Shown here piece after piece: positions 51,541-60,804 of a stretch of 64,000 nucleotides of DNA. The stretch lies in NCBI GenBank assembly GCA_002839095.1, contig PGXL01000003.1, positions 1 to 64,000 of the forward strand. Reading direction: 5' to 3'. Each line of letters begins with the position of its first letter. The stretch's first letter is position 1. This stretch comes from Tenericutes bacterium HGW-Tenericutes-2. GTDB lineage: Bacteria; Bacillota_I; Bacilli_A; Acholeplasmatales; Acholeplasmataceae. A program made the translations under genes and the position numbers. The notes below the pieces were generated by a model. The model did no database searches, had not been told where the DNA came from, and worked only from the letters and a program-made list of their open reading frames with translations.

Positions 51541-52383
51541 ATGTTTCTAATAACAGATAAGCAAAACTTAACTCCAACAGTATCACTACTTAAAATTAAA
51601 GCTCCTGATGTCACAAGACATGCAAAACCTGGTCAATTTGTGATGCTGCGCGTTGAAGAAAATGGTGAAAGAATTCCTTTAACCATAGCAGAGGCTAATC
51701 AAACTGATGGAACAATCTCAGTTATTTTTCAGGTTGTTGGAGCTACTACTAAAAAGTTAAGTTTATTAAAAAAAGATGACTATTTATTAGATTTTGCTGG
51801 CCCTATGGGAAAGCCAGCAAAGCTTGATGGTTTAAAAAAGGTATGTGTGATTGGTGGAGGTGTTGGATGTGCGATTGCTTATCCGATAGCTAAAGCATTA
51901 TTTGATAAAAATACGATTGTTCATACAATTATTGGTTTTAGAACAAAGGATTTAGTATTTCTTGAAAATGAATTTAAACAAATTAGTGAAAAATCCTTTT
52001 TAGTCACTGATGATGGTTCATATCAAAATCAAGGTCGGGTCACTGATATCCTAAAAGATTTGCTTGAAAAGAAAGAAACCTATGATGAAGTGTACGCGAT
52101 TGGACCACTTCCAATGATGAAATATGTAAGTGAACTTACAAAAAAATATCAAATCAAAACTATCGTTTCAATGAATCCTGTGATGGTGGATGGTACTGGT
52201 ATGTGCGGTGGTTGTCGAGTATCAGTTGGTAATGAGATGAAGTTTGCTTGTGTAGATGGACCTGAGTTTGATGGGCACTTAGTCAATTTTGATGAAGCAA
52301 TCATGCGTAATAAAATGTATGAATCCTTTGAATCTAAAAAATACCAAGAGGTATGCAATACTTTAAAGGAGGAATCTAAATGA
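51541..52383 (+). CDS. nfnA: NfnA: NADH-dependent ferredoxin:NADP+ oxidoreductase subunit alpha
   Basis: A 280-residue FAD/NAD-binding subunit with a C-terminal [2Fe-2S] site. FAD is held by the PGQFVMLRV region, and NAD by VIGGGVGCAIAYPIAKAL. Iron-sulfur cysteines are in GTGMCGGCRVSVG and KFACVDGPEFDGHLVNF. The family also includes dihydroorotate dehydrogenase electron-transfer subunits, but coupling to the next gene identifies NfnA. It overlaps nfnB by 4 bases (ATGA). Confidence 0.92.
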   Translation: MFLITDKQNLTPTVSLLKIKAPDVTRHAKPGQFVMLRVEENGERIPLTIAEANQTDGTISVIFQVVGATTKKLSLLKKDDYLLDFAGPMGKPAKLDGLKKVCVIGGGVGCAIAYPIAKALFDKNTIVHTIIGFRTKDLVFLENEFKQISEKSFLVTDDGSYQNQGRVTDILKDLLEKKETYDEVYAIGPLPMMKYVSELTKKYQIKTIVSMNPVMVDGTGMCGGCRVSVGNEMKFACVDGPEFDGHLVNFDEAIMRNKMYESFESKKYQEVCNTLKEESK

Positions 52384-53768
52384 TCAATTTGTCTAAAGAG
52401 AAGAATGTAATGCCTGTTTTAGATCCTCAGTTAAGAATTCAAACATTTGATGAAGTTGCATTAGGCTATACACTTGAGCAAGCTCAAGATGAAGCGAAGA
52501 GATGCTTAGATTGTAAGCATAAACCTTGTGTCAATGGATGTCCTGTAGGTATTGATATTCCTAGATTTATCCAAAAAGTTATTGAAGGAGACATCGAAGA
52601 AGCCTATCAAATCATTTCAGAATCAAGTTTACTTCCTTCTGTATGCGGAAGAGTATGTCCACAAGAAACACAATGTGAAGCACTTTGTGTTAGAGTAAAT
52701 AAAGGTGAATCTGTAGCAATTGGTAATCTTGAACGATTTGTTGCTGATTACCATTACGAGCATCAAAAAATAGAATCTACGAAAATTATTCCTAATCAAA
52801 TCAAGATAGCTGTGATCGGATCAGGACCAGCGGGACTATCTGCAGCAAACGATCTATCAAAAATGGGTTACAGTGTTGATATATTTGAAGCACTTCATAC
52901 ACCAGGTGGAGTACTTACCTATGGTATACCTGCATTTAGACTACCAAAAGATATTGTTCAAAGAGAAGTTGATATGTTAAAGTCTCAAGGTGTTCAAATA
53001 CACACCAATGTCATTATCGGTCAAACGATTTATATCGATGAATTATTCGAAAATGGATATAAAGCTGTCTTTCTAGGAACTGGAGCAGGTCTACCAAAGT
53101 TTTTAGGTATACCAGGTGAAATGCTTAATGGCGTTTATTCAGCAAATGAATTTTTAACAAGAATAAACCTAATGAAGGCATATGAAAAAATAAGCGAAAC
53201 ACCAATACAGCTTGCAAAAAGAGTTGCAGTTATTGGTGGAGGTAATGTCGCGCTCGATGCAGCAAGAGCAGCTAAGCGCTTAGGTGCAGAAACAGTCTAT
53301 ATCATTTATAGAAGATCAATGAAGGAGCTTCCAGCTAGATTAGAAGAAGTACATCATGCAATTGAGGAAGGCATCATCTTTAAAATGCAAATGAATGCCA
53401 AGGAAATCATTGGAAATGAATTTGGATTTGTTGGAAAGATTCGTTGTGTGGATATGATTTTAGGTGAACCAGATGAATCTGGTAGAGCAAGACCCATTGA
53501 AGATATCAACTCAAATCACATCATCGAAGTCGACTCAGTTATTATGGCAATTGGTACTACTCCTAATCCATTAATCATTCAATCAAATCCTGATTTAAAT
53601 GCCACAAGACAAGGATGTATCATCACTTTAGGCGATAGTGGAGAAACATCAAAAGAAATGGTTTATGCGGGTGGAGATGTCGTTACTGGGTCAGCAACTG
53701 TAATTCTAGCAATGGGTGCTGGGAAAAAAGCAGCCATGGCTATTGATCAAAAAATAAGAAGTTTGTGA
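52380..53768 (+). CDS. nfnB: NfnB: NADH-dependent ferredoxin:NADP+ oxidoreductase subunit beta
   Basis: A 462-residue GltD-like subunit. Two [4Fe-4S] clusters are bound by CLDCKHKPCVNGCPVG and CGRVCPQETQCEALC. FAD binding is by VIGSGPAGLSAANDLS and NADPH binding by VIGGGNVALDAARAAKRLGA. With NfnA it bifurcates electrons between NADPH, ferredoxin and NAD in anaerobes. It could be mistaken for glutamate synthase small subunit, but no large subunit is nearby. TGA stop. Confidence 0.92.
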   Translation: MINLSKEKNVMPVLDPQLRIQTFDEVALGYTLEQAQDEAKRCLDCKHKPCVNGCPVGIDIPRFIQKVIEGDIEEAYQIISESSLLPSVCGRVCPQETQCEALCVRVNKGESVAIGNLERFVADYHYEHQKIESTKIIPNQIKIAVIGSGPAGLSAANDLSKMGYSVDIFEALHTPGGVLTYGIPAFRLPKDIVQREVDMLKSQGVQIHTNVIIGQTIYIDELFENGYKAVFLGTGAGLPKFLGIPGEMLNGVYSANEFLTRINLMKAYEKISETPIQLAKRVAVIGGGNVALDAARAAKRLGAETVYIIYRRSMKELPARLEEVHHAIEEGIIFKMQMNAKEIIGNEFGFVGKIRCVDMILGEPDESGRARPIEDINSNHIIEVDSVIMAIGTTPNPLIIQSNPDLNATRQGCIITLGDSGETSKEMVYAGGDVVTGSATVILAMGAGKKAAMAIDQKIRSL

Positions 53769-53782
53769 TATAAAATACTGAT

Positions 53783-53818
53783 ACAAGATAAAGGTAATTT
53801 TTATCTTGTTTTTTTTAT
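53783..53818 (+). terminator. Terminator of the nfn operon
   Basis: ACAAGATAAA/TTTATCTTGT with a short loop and T8. Confidence 0.9.
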
Positions 53819-53988
53819 TGGTAAAAACAGCAATTGAATGAAATTTTACACATTGGTAGTATAAATCTAATATATAACTTAAAATATTCTTAAGAAGTTC
53901 TTACGTTGATTTTTTTATTTTTCGAAGTGTTATAATAACATGGTATAGGGTCAGGTACAGCTTTTTTAGTTTTAGGAGGTTTTTCAAT

Positions 53989-56460
53989 TTGAAGCGTTTT
54001 TCTAGAATACAACTTATAACTACACTCGTATTTTTGGTAGTATTTCTATCGTTTTTTGGTATTTTATATGCCTATTCATCCAAAACTATATCGGATAAGC
54101 AATACAATGAACTTATGCTTGAGCGTAGTTACATGAAAATAGAAATCGAAAATTTCTTTATGGACACATCACATGTTGTGGAAACCGTTGGTTCTTATAT
54201 TAAAACGAATGGTGATGTAGAACTTCTCAACTATTTAATTGAAGTTGATTCTGATAGTGAAGAAATGTTTTCAATATATTACTTATCTAAGGATAATGAA
54301 ATGACTAACTCAAGCGGTTATACCCCACCACCTTCAATCGATTTTAGAAGTCGTATTTGGTATACAGGTGCACTAGCTACAAATGAAGTTGCATTTTCAC
54401 CAGTATTTTTAAATGTCACAGAAGATAAAATGATTGTGACGATCTCAAAGGCTATTTATGATGAAAATGATGAATTACTTGGGGTAATTGCCTCTGATAT
54501 CGACATCATTACAATACAGGACTTTGTCAAAAATAAAAAAATAGGAAATACAGGCTATGCATTTCTCATCGATAAGAATGGACACATTATTGCACATCCC
54601 AACCTAAATATTTCAACACTTCAACTTATATCAATAGATGAGGTAGATATCAACTTAGATGATTTAGATGGAACAGGTTATCAATCAAATTATATTCTTA
54701 ATGATACAAAGGGTATCATCGCGTTCAGTAAATTTATTAATGATTCGTATCAACTATATTTATTCATACCGAATCAAGAATACAATGCTTCAACTATCTT
54801 GTTATTTACTATATTTTCCGTGCTATCTGTGATTATCCTTTCAATTGGAACGACCTTTATTTTTTTGAATCAAAAATATATTTTTAATCCTTTTAATTTT
54901 CTTGTTCGTGATATCAATAAAATAGATATCAATAAGGATTTAGATTATCGAGTCTCTACAGAAAATAAAAAAGGATTTACAGAAATTCGAAATGTTTTGA
55001 ATCATTCACTAGAAACAACTAAACATTATTTTGATTTAAATGAACAAGCACATCGTGAGTTGTTATATGAGAATCAACGTGTCATGCTACTTATTGATTC
55101 AACTGCTGACATTATCTTTGAAATAAATAAAGAGAAGAGATTTGTTTCTGTTTATGGAAAAGGTATTCAAAAGATAAAGCATACACCAGATCAATACATT
55201 GGAAAAAATGTATTAGATGCTTTTGGTGAAGAAGCTAAGCATAAAGATATAGCCTATGATAAGGCTCTTCGCGGTGAAGCAAACATTTATGACTGGCAAA
55301 TTGAAGTGGATGGAGAAATGCTATATTTTGAATCCTCTATATCACCAATTTATGATGAAAACGAACAAGTTGTAGGTGCGGTAGGTATTTCAAGAGATAT
55401 TACTGAGCCAAAAAAGAGACAGGATGAAATTGACTTTATCAATTGTCATGATTATTTAACAGGTCTCTATAATCGAAGATACTATGCAGAAATGCTTAAA
55501 AAATATGATGAAAAAAAATATTACCCCTTAGGTGTGATGAATTTTGATTTAAATGGTCTAAAAATCTTAAATGATGCATATGGACATCTTTATGGAGATA
55601 CAGCACTTCGACAAGTCGGTGAGGTCTTATTAAGTTCATTTGGAGAGCAAGATATTGTTGCAAGAATTGGTGGAGATGAGTTTGCTGCAATCATTCCTAA
55701 CACTTCAAAAGAAGAAATCGATAAAATCAAAAATAAAATCCGTCATGAGATTAGTTTAATCACAGTTGAAAATATCCATCTTTCGATGGCGATTGGCTTT
55801 GAATTAAAATACGATGAACAATCTAATATTCAAGATATCATTAAATTTGCTGAAAACAAGATGTATCGAAGTAAGCTATCAGAGGGTATGAGCGTAAGAA
55901 ATAATGCAATCCGCGCAATCCACAAGACATTAACAGAAAAATATAAGGAAGAAAGAGTTCATTCAGAAAGAGTAAGTGCTTTATGTAAGGCTTTAGGAAT
56001 GAAACTTGGTATCAAGAATGAAGATTTAAACGAGCTTGTGATGGCAGGTATGTATCACGACATTGGGAAAATTTCAATTCCTGATGCAATTCTAGATAAG
56101 CCATCAGGATTAACTAAAGAAGAATATGACATTATGAAAACACATACTGAATCAGGATATCAAATATTGAAGGCTGCTGATGATTACTCCAATCTTGCTG
56201 AATATGCTTTATCTCATCATGAAAGATGGGATGGAAAAGGATATCCAAGAGGACTTAAAGAAACAGAAATCCCTTTATATGCAAGAATTATATGCATATG
56301 TGACTCCTTTGAGGCGATGACGACAGATCGTCCTTATAAAAAGAAGTTAGAGAAGATGCAAGCGGTTGCTGAAATCATTAAATGTAGTGGTTCTCAATTC
56401 GATCCAAGACTTGCAAAAGTGTTTGTAACAGATGTACTCAAGGCAAAATGGGTTGAATAA
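53989..56460 (+). CDS. dCache-PAS-GGDEF-HD-GYP c-di-GMP sensor protein
   Basis: An 823-residue membrane protein. Segment 1 (about 9-29) and segment 2 (about 267-292) flank an extracellular dCache-like ligand domain. A PAS domain follows (about 365-480), then GGDEF with intact RIGGDEF near residue 560, then HD-GYP with HDIGK near 690 and HHERWDGKGYPRG. It can therefore both make and break c-di-GMP in principle. No RxxD I-site precedes the GGDEF loop (GEQD instead). Translation starts at a TTG with AGGAGG 9 bases upstream. The ligand is unknown; dCache domains commonly sense amino acids or organic acids. Confidence 0.9.
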   Translation: MKRFSRIQLITTLVFLVVFLSFFGILYAYSSKTISDKQYNELMLERSYMKIEIENFFMDTSHVVETVGSYIKTNGDVELLNYLIEVDSDSEEMFSIYYLSKDNEMTNSSGYTPPPSIDFRSRIWYTGALATNEVAFSPVFLNVTEDKMIVTISKAIYDENDELLGVIASDIDIITIQDFVKNKKIGNTGYAFLIDKNGHIIAHPNLNISTLQLISIDEVDINLDDLDGTGYQSNYILNDTKGIIAFSKFINDSYQLYLFIPNQEYNASTILLFTIFSVLSVIILSIGTTFIFLNQKYIFNPFNFLVRDINKIDINKDLDYRVSTENKKGFTEIRNVLNHSLETTKHYFDLNEQAHRELLYENQRVMLLIDSTADIIFEINKEKRFVSVYGKGIQKIKHTPDQYIGKNVLDAFGEEAKHKDIAYDKALRGEANIYDWQIEVDGEMLYFESSISPIYDENEQVVGAVGISRDITEPKKRQDEIDFINCHDYLTGLYNRRYYAEMLKKYDEKKYYPLGVMNFDLNGLKILNDAYGHLYGDTALRQVGEVLLSSFGEQDIVARIGGDEFAAIIPNTSKEEIDKIKNKIRHEISLITVENIHLSMAIGFELKYDEQSNIQDIIKFAENKMYRSKLSEGMSVRNNAIRAIHKTLTEKYKEERVHSERVSALCKALGMKLGIKNEDLNELVMAGMYHDIGKISIPDAILDKPSGLTKEEYDIMKTHTESGYQILKAADDYSNLAEYALSHHERWDGKGYPRGLKETEIPLYARIICICDSFEAMTTDRPYKKKLEKMQAVAEIIKCSGSQFDPRLAKVFVTDVLKAKWVE

Positions 56461-56477
56461 TCAAATATTAAGATAAG

Positions 56478-56506
56478 AATGCATGCTCTAAAGTATGCAT
56501 TTTTCT
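56478..56506 (+). terminator. Terminator after the GGDEF/HD-GYP gene
   Basis: AATGCAT/ATGCATT with a short loop and T5. Confidence 0.82.
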
Positions 56507-56542
56507 TTATTTTAAACAATGAATATTGATGAATTATAGGCC

Positions 56543-56613
56543 ATGGAAGCGTTGACACTTTCTTATATCTTATGATATAATAGTATATGCGGACACAGTC
56601 TATATATGCGGAC
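56543..56613 (+). promoter_or_regulatory. Uronate-operon promoter with cre box and direct repeats
   Basis: TTGACA (56552-56557) and TATAAT (56576-56581) have an 18-base spacer. ATGGAAGCGTTGACA (56543-56557) matches the CcpA/cre consensus at all but one W position and covers the -35 box, so CcpA would block transcription. Just after the -10 box, TATATGCGGAC occurs twice (56584-56594 and 56603-56613), 19 bases apart, a plausible operator for a specific uronate regulator. Confidence 0.75.
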
Positions 56614-56634
56614 GGTTTGGGAGGTCCAAGTATC

Positions 56635-56673
56635 GTGAAGAAAAAGCAAAATAGTATCATCAAAATCAATTGA
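56635..56673 (+). CDS. Possible 12-codon leader peptide of the uronate operon
   Basis: A GTG at 56635, 10 bases after GGGAGG, opens MKKKQNSIIKIN and stops at 56673. It lies in the leader between the promoter and uxaE. It may be a chance frame. Confidence 0.2.
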   Translation: MKKKQNSIIKIN

Positions 56674-56727
56674 GGTAGTTAATTTTTTTATCATGCCACA
56701 ATATCAATAATTCATAGGAGGATTTAC

Positions 56728-58212
56728 ATGTCTAATATTATCCGTTTTATTAAGGAGTTACCTTCAGTAACCAATGCAAAGGAATATGGTGTTTACCCGT
56801 TATCAGTTAACCATTTTGGGCATCTACATGTCTTTATGATTCATGAAGGTGATCAAGATTTTCTAATCGCAACCGGCATCGGTTCTAGCCAATTTGAAGG
56901 TGAACTTTTTCAAGAGGGAGAATTTAGTTATGTTAAAGCTCCTTTAATCCATCATAATGCAAATACATTAAGAGATCTATTTCCGTTTACAAAACCAATT
57001 CCAGTACTAAATAAATTAAGAAGCTTTGGTCTAGGTGATCGTTTAGGGATTGCTACTGAAGGACATATAAGAGTATTTAAGGAGTATGATGCATATCCAA
57101 TATTTGCTCAACAATCCATTCGTGAGCTAGCACTTACAAATAGAACATATAAGGATGTTTTGGATGCTGCATCTTTTTCTGTCTTTAGAGATGGCTATAA
57201 GGATGGCTTTGGTGCAGATGGAGATCATCTAAAGAAAGCCTCTGAAGTTGAGATGGCATTAAATCTTGGATTTTCTATGATTACACTGGATTGCAGTGAA
57301 TTCATCAGAAACGATGTTACAGATATGACTAAGGATCAAGTCAATCATGCATGCAAGCTAGATGATGAAATTAAAAATCGTTATTTAAAACATGATTTTG
57401 AAGTTGAAGGCATGAAGATTAGCTTTGATGAAGAAGAATTAAAAAGAAATGTATTAGTTTATGGAAAAGCAATTGATTTTGCTGTTCAAATTTATCAAGA
57501 TTATTTTGCAGATGACAAAACAGATGCGAATTTTGAAATCTCAATTGATGAAACTGCAACACCTACAACACCGACTCAGCACTATTTTGTAGCCAATGAG
57601 CTTACAAGAAGAGGAGTTAAGCTCGATACAATGGCACCACGCTTTTGTGGTGAATTCCAAAAAGGTGTCGACTATATTGGAGATATTAAGCAATTTGAAG
57701 TAGAATTAAAGATACATGCTGCAATTGCTAGACATTATGGTTATAAGCTTAGCATTCATTCTGGATCTGACAAATTTTCAATTTTCCAATTGGTCGGAAA
57801 ATACACAAGAGGTCATTTCCACGTCAAGACAGCTGGTACAAACTGGTTAGAAGCGATGCGTGCAGTTGCTGCAACGGACCCTAAGCTTTACCGTGAAATT
57901 CACAAATATGCACTATCCATGTTTGAAGAAGCGAAAAAGTTCTATCATGTAACTACTGATTTAACAAAGATTGCAAATGTAGACACATTAACAGATGATG
58001 AGCTAGTAGACCTATTTAAGCAAAATGATGCTAGACAATTAATTCATATTACCTATGGATTTATACTAAACGCTAAGAACCAAGATGATTCCTTCCGCTT
58101 TAAAACAAAGCTTTACGATTTATGGAGAGAAAAACGTGAGGTTTATGCAGATATGCTTTATCAACACATTGGAAGACATTTAGAGCTTTTATATAGCGGC
58201 TTTGAAAAATAA
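56728..58212 (+). CDS. uxaE: Tagaturonate epimerase UxaE
   Basis: A 494-residue protein resembling tagaturonate epimerase UxaE, first known from Thermotoga, which converts D-tagaturonate to D-fructuronate. The match is by overall pattern and length: the GDRLGIATEGHIR segment, FSVFRDGYKDGFGADGDHLK, and TAGTNWLEAMRAVA near the C-terminus. Several His, Glu and Asp positions could bind a divalent metal. It is the first gene of the operon (AGGAGG 7 bases before the ATG). An upstream isomerase (UxaC) making tagaturonate from galacturonate is not in the window. Confidence 0.82.
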   Translation: MSNIIRFIKELPSVTNAKEYGVYPLSVNHFGHLHVFMIHEGDQDFLIATGIGSSQFEGELFQEGEFSYVKAPLIHHNANTLRDLFPFTKPIPVLNKLRSFGLGDRLGIATEGHIRVFKEYDAYPIFAQQSIRELALTNRTYKDVLDAASFSVFRDGYKDGFGADGDHLKKASEVEMALNLGFSMITLDCSEFIRNDVTDMTKDQVNHACKLDDEIKNRYLKHDFEVEGMKISFDEEELKRNVLVYGKAIDFAVQIYQDYFADDKTDANFEISIDETATPTTPTQHYFVANELTRRGVKLDTMAPRFCGEFQKGVDYIGDIKQFEVELKIHAAIARHYGYKLSIHSGSDKFSIFQLVGKYTRGHFHVKTAGTNWLEAMRAVAATDPKLYREIHKYALSMFEEAKKFYHVTTDLTKIANVDTLTDDELVDLFKQNDARQLIHITYGFILNAKNQDDSFRFKTKLYDLWREKREVYADMLYQHIGRHLELLYSGFEK

Positions 58213-58228
58213 TTAAGGGAGAAAAAAC

Positions 58229-59302
58229 ATGAAATTTAGAGAAAACTTTAAGTATGCAATTGTTTGTCCAACTTCAATGGGAGTAAGAATTACTCCAGTA
58301 GACCGTCAACCAGTTCATTTAAGCAATATGTTTCATATGCAAGCAACAAGTGCTGAGTCTAACGTCCTAAGCATTTCTTCTGCACTAGGCTTACCAGCAA
58401 AGGTCTTGACAACTTTTGTTAAGGAAAGTCCAATTGCTCAATTGATTAAAAACGATTTAAAGCGTCGTCATATTGATTATGAAGGAGTAGAAGTTCCCCA
58501 AGGAGGACCATGGGGCTATCGTCATCAATTTAATATTGCAGATAGTGGCTATGGAATGAGAGGACCTCGTGTTCAAAATGATCGTGCAGGCGAAGTCGGA
58601 AGAACATTAAACCTAAAGGACTTCGATTTAAAAAGAATTTTCGATACTGAAGGTGTTCAATTATTACACCTATCAGGATTAATTGCTGCTTTATCTCCTG
58701 AAACAGGATTATTTTGCTTAGAGCTTGCGAGACACGCTAAAAAATATGGAACGAAAATTTCATTTGACTTAAATCATAGAGCATCCTTCTGGAAGAATAG
58801 AGAAGCTGAATTATCAGCAATCTTCAAGGAAATTGCATCTGTATCTGATATCTTAATAGGTAACGAAGAAGACTTTCAGCTTGCTTTAGGTATTCATGGT
58901 CCTGAAGCTGGAGGAAAAAATATCGGTGACAACATCGAAAACTTTAAAGAATTAATCAACAATGTAAAAAAAGAATTTCCTAACGCAACTACCTATGCAA
59001 CAACACTACGTCAAGTCATCAGTGCAAACGAACATCATTGGGGAGCAATCCTTTTAGATGGTAATGATTGGACAGTGATTGAACCAAGACCAATTCCAGT
59101 GCTTGATCGTATTGGTGGTGGAGATGGTTTTGTTGGCGGTTTACTCTATGGATTCCTAAAGGGATTTCCATCTGAAAAATGTGCTCAATTTGGTTGGGCT
59201 TCTGGAGCGTTCGTTACAACGTTACTTGATGATTTTGGTCAACCAGCTGACGAAGAAATGATTTGGAGCATATGGGAAGGCAATGCAAGAGTAAAACGTT
59301 AA
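58229..59302 (+). CDS. PfkB-family sugar kinase of the uronate operon
   Basis: A 357-residue ribokinase-family kinase. The C-terminal signature DRIGGGDGFVGG gives the catalytic base Asp299, and SFDLNHRASFWKNR with GNEEDF are typical of 2-keto-3-deoxygluconate (KDG) kinases. By similarity alone KdgK is the likely label. Context argues otherwise: no mannonate dehydratase or KDPG aldolase is present, while gluconate-forming and 6-phosphogluconate-using genes are. Gluconate kinase is therefore a serious alternative. AGGGAG precedes the ATG. Confidence 0.82.
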   Translation: MKFRENFKYAIVCPTSMGVRITPVDRQPVHLSNMFHMQATSAESNVLSISSALGLPAKVLTTFVKESPIAQLIKNDLKRRHIDYEGVEVPQGGPWGYRHQFNIADSGYGMRGPRVQNDRAGEVGRTLNLKDFDLKRIFDTEGVQLLHLSGLIAALSPETGLFCLELARHAKKYGTKISFDLNHRASFWKNREAELSAIFKEIASVSDILIGNEEDFQLALGIHGPEAGGKNIGDNIENFKELINNVKKEFPNATTYATTLRQVISANEHHWGAILLDGNDWTVIEPRPIPVLDRIGGGDGFVGGLLYGFLKGFPSEKCAQFGWASGAFVTTLLDDFGQPADEEMIWSIWEGNARVKR

Positions 59303-59332
59303 AATATATAGAGTAGGAGTGTGACATAGAAA

Positions 59333-60784
59333 ATGAAAAAAGCAGATATAGGAATGATTGGACTTGCCGTTATGGGTGAGAATCTTGTAATGAATATGGA
59401 GTCCAAGGGCTTTACGGTTGCTGCATTTGATATTGATACCAAACGAGTCAAGGATTTTGAAACTGGACGTGCAAAGGGTAAAAACATCGTTACAGCATAT
59501 ACATTAAAGGATTTCGTAGAAAAAATAGAAAAACCACGTAAAGTTATGATGATGATTCGTGCTGGATCACCTGTTGATAGTGTAATTGAACAATTGATTC
59601 CACTACTTGATCAAGGAGATGTCATTATTGATGGTGGAAACTCAAATTATCCAGATTCAATTAGAAGAACAAAATATGTTGAAGATAAGGGATTACTCTT
59701 TATTGGTACCGGTGTTTCTGGTGGCGAAGAAGGAGCACTTTTAGGACCAGCAATTATGCCAGGTGGTTCACCAAAGGCTTGGCCTTTAGTTAAACCTATT
59801 CTTCAAGCAATTTCTGCAACAGCAAGTGATGGAATCAAATGCTGTGAATGGATTGGTGAAAATGGTGCAGGTCATTTCGTTAAAATGGTTCATAACGGCA
59901 TTGAATATGGTGATATTCAGCTAATTACTGAAGCCTATCACTTAATGAGAGATTTACTACATATGACTGCAGATGAAATGCATGAAGTCTTTAAGGCATG
60001 GAACCTTACAGAACTTGATAGTTACTTAATTCAAATCACTTCAGAAATTCTTGGATTTAAGGATACTGATGGTAGTCCTTTAGTAGATAAAATATTAGAT
60101 ACAGCAGGACAAAAGGGGACTGGTAAATGGACAGCAACTACCTCTCTTGATGAAGGTGTACCTTTAACCTTAATTACTGAAGCAGTATATGCAAGATTTA
60201 TTTCTTCAATGAAGGAAGAAAGATTGATTGCTAGCAAAGTTTATCCAAGAAAGAATGAGCAATTTGTTGGTGATAAGAAACAATTTATAGAAGATATTCG
60301 TAAGGCACTCTATGCTGCTAAGATTATTAGCTATACCCAAGGGTATAACTTAATGAAAGCTGCTGCTAAAACTTACAAATGGAACTTAAATTATGGATCA
60401 ATAGCAATGATTTGGAGAGAAGGATGTATTATCCGTTCTCAATTCTTAAATAAAATTAAGGATGCCTATGAGAAAAATCCTAATTTAGAAAATATGCTAC
60501 TTGATGGATACTTTGAAAATACAATGAAAACCTTAACCGATAGCTGGAGAAAAGTTGTTGCTACATCAGTTATGCATGCAATTCCAGCTCCAGCAATGAG
60601 TGCAGCATTATCCTATTTTGATGGATATACATGTGCATCTCTTCCAGCAAATCTATTACAGGCACAAAGAGATTTCTTTGGTGCTCACACATATGAAAGA
60701 ACAGACAAGCCACGTGGTGAGTTTTTCCACACCAATTGGACAGGTCGCGGCGGAGATACTTCGTCAACAACATATAATGGCTAA
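59333..60784 (+). CDS. gnd: 6-phosphogluconate dehydrogenase, full-length type
   Basis: A 483-residue homologue of E. coli Gnd and Bacillus GndA, with the complete C-terminal helical domain. Motifs are GLAVMGENLVMNM, DGGNSNYPDS, GVSGGEEGALLGPAIMPGG and the catalytic KMVHNGIEYGD. It oxidises and decarboxylates 6-phosphogluconate to ribulose-5-phosphate. It lies between the sugar kinase and the SDR gene with gaps of 20-30 bases. The window also has a short paralogue beside zwf, so the two copies serve different routes. Confidence 0.94.
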   Translation: MKKADIGMIGLAVMGENLVMNMESKGFTVAAFDIDTKRVKDFETGRAKGKNIVTAYTLKDFVEKIEKPRKVMMMIRAGSPVDSVIEQLIPLLDQGDVIIDGGNSNYPDSIRRTKYVEDKGLLFIGTGVSGGEEGALLGPAIMPGGSPKAWPLVKPILQAISATASDGIKCCEWIGENGAGHFVKMVHNGIEYGDIQLITEAYHLMRDLLHMTADEMHEVFKAWNLTELDSYLIQITSEILGFKDTDGSPLVDKILDTAGQKGTGKWTATTSLDEGVPLTLITEAVYARFISSMKEERLIASKVYPRKNEQFVGDKKQFIEDIRKALYAAKIISYTQGYNLMKAAAKTYKWNLNYGSIAMIWREGCIIRSQFLNKIKDAYEKNPNLENMLLDGYFENTMKTLTDSWRKVVATSVMHAIPAPAMSAALSYFDGYTCASLPANLLQAQRDFFGAHTYERTDKPRGEFFHTNWTGRGGDTSSTTYNG

Positions 60785-60804
60785 TGCCATAGGAGGTTTT
60801 ATAT

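Noticed and set aside
52380-53768. Glutamate synthase small subunit (GltD)
   Set aside because: No GltB gene is near, and the ATGA-coupled upstream gene is an NfnA-type subunit.
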